This document shows, in pieces, positions 60,922 through 64,000 of a DNA stretch of 64,000 nucleotides. The translations under genes and the position numbers were made by a program. Source of the DNA: Asterochloris sp. CNOR1 (Eukaryota > Chlorophyta > Trebouxiophyceae > Trebouxiales > Trebouxiaceae); the NCBI GenBank assembly GCA_963969365.1, contig OZ017747.1, forward strand, positions 1,860,001 to 1,924,000, in the 5' to 3' direction. Under the pieces are notes generated by a model, which searched no databases, had not been told where the DNA came from, and saw only the letters and a program-made list of their open reading frames with translations. The stretch's first letter is position 1. Every line of letters begins with the position of its first letter.

Positions 60922-63898
60922 TCACTTGCTGCGAAGCATCTGGTCCAAATTAACCTGGCCGCCGCCAGAAGCTAGTGCGCTCCAGTTCTTGCTGGACTGC
61001 AGCTTCTCCATGCTCTGCATACATGCACTAGAGTATTAGCAGAGGCAGAGATGCAGCAGGGGCCGCCAGCCTTCTCGAGCTTCAGGGAGCGCCTGGCTCA
61101 GGCACAGCAAGCAACCCATTGCAGTGCTGCTGGCAGCAGTGTGGTGAAGGGCAGAGCACTCAGCCCGCCTGCTGAGATGCAGGCAGGCATGCAGGGTTGT
61201 CCAGCAGGCCTGCAGGCCGCCTGCAACAACCCACAGCGCACTTGAAGCAACTTTTGGCGCTGGAAGCTGGCAGTCATGTTTGCCATCTTGCGCTGCTGCT
61301 GCAGTGACGTGCGCTGCTCCAGTAAGTCGTGCGCCTTCTCTGTCTCCGACTGGATCTTATGCAGCAGCTGGTTACGCTGATACATGTCCCTCCGCTTCAT
61401 GGCCTCAACCTGCAGCGCACAGTCAAGCTCTGCCCACATTGTTTCCTGTCAGGCCTTGGCTGCTGGGCTGCTGGGCTGCTTCTGGCCTCTGCCTGCGGCC
61501 TGCCTCCAAGCTGCAGCCCTGCACCTTTTTGATCTGTGCAATCAGGCTTGGCAGATTGTTGAATTCCTGCTGCCTCATGGCATCAACCTGCAGCACACAC
61601 TTGAGCTTGTCCCACTGCTCATGTCTGCTAACAAGCTCTGTCTGCAGCATGCCAGAAAGATTGAGGGTCGCCTCTTGCTCACATGCGCTCAGCTTGTGTG
61701 GCAGGGACACAGTGTCATGCCAACCTGCACCCAGAAGGGCAGACCTCTGTGTTGCATAATGCACATGTCTGTCTGTGCCATCGCATTGTGGCAGACCCTG
61801 AGGGGTGCTACTTGGTGCCTGTTGCTCAGGACAAAGTGCTGCCATCAGTCTTCCCTGGTCGCTTTGTAGCTGCGCTCTACTTGAACAGAACTCCTGCCAA
61901 AGGTTGATAGCAGCTGACGTACCGACCACCCGTCTAGGCGTGAGGTCAGTAGCCACCTCCCAGCCCCAGGACAAGCATGCCACAAGTCCAAACCCTGCAA
62001 TGAACCGTCCTGGGGCCATTGCTGCCCAATTATGGTTTGGGTACAGATTGTGTTCCAGGTGGCAGCTCCTGCCACAGCATGAGTGCTGCAATAGTGCCAG
62101 TCCTGACAGCAGCTAAAACCACTTACTCGCAATTCCTGCCTGATTGGGTTGAGCACCAGCACAGGCACCACAGGAGTGGCAGTTGTCATTGCTCCACGAG
62201 GAGGGTGGCAGGCTCCCGCAGCTGCTGAACCAGCAAACCCTTGAGGGGTTCACCTTCTCCCGCTTAAGGTCCAGGTCCAGCTTCTTCTCCAGGTTGCGGC
62301 AGGCATTGTCATGGTCTCGCGCCTCCTTCAACGTCATCAGCTTCACGTCCTTCTCCTGCGTCTTACGCAGGATCTCGGACACGCGCAGGGCCTCGCGCTC
62401 CTGAGCCTGCAGCCACCGGCACACGACTTGGCCTCCAGAGTGCCCGAGCTGCACAGAGCTGCAAATGTGCCACAGCTTGTGTGGCATGGCGCGGCATCGG
62501 AGGTGTGCAGGCTGCACTGTCACTGCCGCGATGAACGCCTGCACCTGCAGTGGCGCTGTGGTGCACTGATGAGCAAGCTGCCGCAAGCTCTGTCCTGGGA
62601 GGGCGACCTGAGCTCACAGCGTCGGCAGTGCGCTGCCCATGGCAGATGTGGGGAATGGTGCAACATCATTGGAGAACACATGGCGGCGGCTGCACTTGAT
62701 GTGAGGTGCTCGTGGCCGACTGGTGCCCGCATCTGCTGCCGAGGTACATGGGGATGAACAGGCATGGACAGCCTGCTGACTTCATGCCTTGATGGCTTCC
62801 TGCCAGGTGCCGGGCTACCAGAGTAAGTATGGCTCGCTTTATTGGGGCAAGGATGGCTTTCTGCTGCAGGCACGCCACATGCAGGCCGACCTGCAGGTAG
62901 GCCAGCTTGCGCTGCTCCTGCTTGGCGGCCTCACGCTCCCTCTGGAGGTGCTCCTCCCTGATGCGCTCAGCCTCCCTCTGCCTGAAAGCAGAAATTGAAG
63001 CAGTGAGACAACTGTGGGCCAGTCTGGTGCCCCAACACTCAGGCGCCTGTAAATGCCTCAGCCTTGTCCCTGACTCTCCAGGCCTTTCCGAGTGCAACCA
63101 TCCTGATAGGACTTCTGTGCAGCTTGCTTAAGAGGCTGGCTCCAAATAAGCTTCATCCTCATGCAAGAGCGCGAGGACATCTGATGCGTGTCTGCATCAC
63201 AGATTGCAAATCGACCAGGCCTGCAAGACTTGCGCCTCACGCCTGCCACAAGTAAGCAACAGCACAGCCGCAAACGCCACAAAGCCGAAGGACAGAGAGA
63301 AGGGCTGTGCTTGATGTGCAGGCCTGCTACAGGCAGACACAGCAGCAGCGCCAAGCACAGATCAGACATACACATGGCATGCCTTTCAAAGCCGTGGGTG
63401 CCACCACCAGCAGTGCAGCAGCAGCCGGCAGCAATCGCAAAGCAGCAGCAGCACACAACAAGAAGAGCAACGCTCACTTGCGCCTCTCCTCATTGTGCGC
63501 CTGCTTGGCGTCAAAGTCCTCCCGCTTCTTGATCAGAATTTGCTTGTTCTGCTCCAGTGCAGAGGTGATACGCGCTTCAGCCTTGGCACGGGCCTCGGCG
63601 TTCTTTAGCGCCGCCTCCTCCTGCTGCTTCTGCTTGATCTGCAGCAGCACACAGGGCTCTGTGGCAAGCAGAGCACAGGCACAGCAGTGAGCAATGCTGA
63701 AGCCAGCACTGAGAGGGAGGCAGCTGGTGTCCATTTCCCAAGACAAGGTGAACCACTGCAGGGACACATGCAACTGGCACATCTTATGTCAGCCAGACAG
63801 GCAGCACCTGCCTCAAGTGCTCCCAGTGCTGCTGGCTAGCTGACGGGCCAACCTGTCCAAGCTTCATGTCCCTGACAGCCCTCCTTCCCAGACACACA
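60922..63898 (-). CDS. Coiled-coil protein, C-terminal part (5' end outside window)
   Basis: Seven exons are visible in transcription order: 63853-63898, 63478-63638, 62891-62981, 62254-62406, 61525-61587, 61242-61409 and 60922-61014 (TGA), coding 257 aa. Almost all of it is charged heptad sequence: ALEQNKQILIKKREDFDAKQ, AERIREEHLQREREAAKQEQ, LMTLKEARDHDNACRNLEKK, RNQLLHKIQSETEKAHDLLE. The end, SSKNWSALASGGGQVNLDQM, is non-helical. The pattern of repeated KREDF, ERIREE and LLHKIQ blocks recalls long ciliary or basal-body coiled-coil proteins, including the trichohyalin/plectin-homology type, but no family is certain. Exons 61525-61587 and 61242-61409 both begin V-(E/D)-A-M and share upstream intron sequence, so one arose by duplication of the other. 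Confidence 0.75.
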
Positions 63899-64000
63899 CT
63901 GCGCCGGTCGAGGTGAGATGCTCCAGGTGGCCCATCTGTGTGCACTGAACATGGCTGCAGCCCTCCATTCATCACGCAGAAGATGCATAAACCAGGACAA

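Overview
This window is nuclear DNA of a green alga (Chlorophyta). The genes are dense and intron-rich, with short exons (about 40 to 450 nt), introns mostly 70 to 500 nt, almost invariant (C/T)GCAG acceptors and strong CTG/CAG richness. The gene content fits: a plastid starch enzyme (ADP-glucose pyrophosphorylase large subunit), a plant-type DEG7 protease, a plant-type hydroxyproline O-arabinosyltransferase, a KELP/PC4 coactivator and a plant BLUS1-type kinase, next to an axonemal protein (DRC11). An alga with both plant-type genes and a full-length flagellar regulatory-complex gene suggests a lineage with motile cells, for example a zoospore-forming trebouxiophyte or a chlorophycean. I cannot go narrower from sequence alone.

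Layout, left to right: start of an armadillo-repeat gene (-, 1-209); DRC11/IQCA1 (+, 745-9844); ribosomal protein eL8/RPL7A (-, 10135-12818); leucine-rich-repeat protein (+, ~13010-15961); Ste20/BLUS1-type kinase (-, 16084-21919); unrecognised helical, EF-hand-like protein (-, 22230-~25624); AGPase large subunit (+, 25706-30554); BolA-like protein (-, 30788-31246); INDH/NUBPL (+, 31282-32690); a doubtful minus-strand gene (~33150-33637); DEG7 (+, 33823-41329); small basic unrecognised protein (+, 41533-42251); unrecognised protein with an NDCRHYVN motif (-, 42651-44994); glucokinase (+, 46067-49870); mitochondrial ferredoxin (-, 50051-51072); HPAT (+, 51234-55066); formamidopyrimidine-DNA glycosylase (-, 55291-57840); KELP-like DEK_C-PC4-PC4 protein (+, 57969-60578); and the 3' part of a coiled-coil gene (-, 60922-63898).

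Genes nearly alternate strands, so the window is a chain of head-to-head pairs with very short shared promoters (35 to about 160 bp in the tightest four) and tail-to-tail pairs. One head-to-head pair, BolA and INDH, joins two iron-sulfur cluster biogenesis factors across 35 bp; the mitochondrial ferredoxin, a third Fe-S player, lies about 20 kb away.

Gene models were built by hand. Exons were joined only where GT-AG (or GC-AG) sites kept the reading phase and matched family sequence recalled from memory. For most genes every junction is phase-consistent and the total length agrees with the family. I found no tRNA, rRNA, CRISPR, transposase, viral gene or defence-type system. The most unusual material is non-coding: decayed copies of exon starts inside introns, a high share of GC-AG introns, and a 54-nt near-perfect palindrome.
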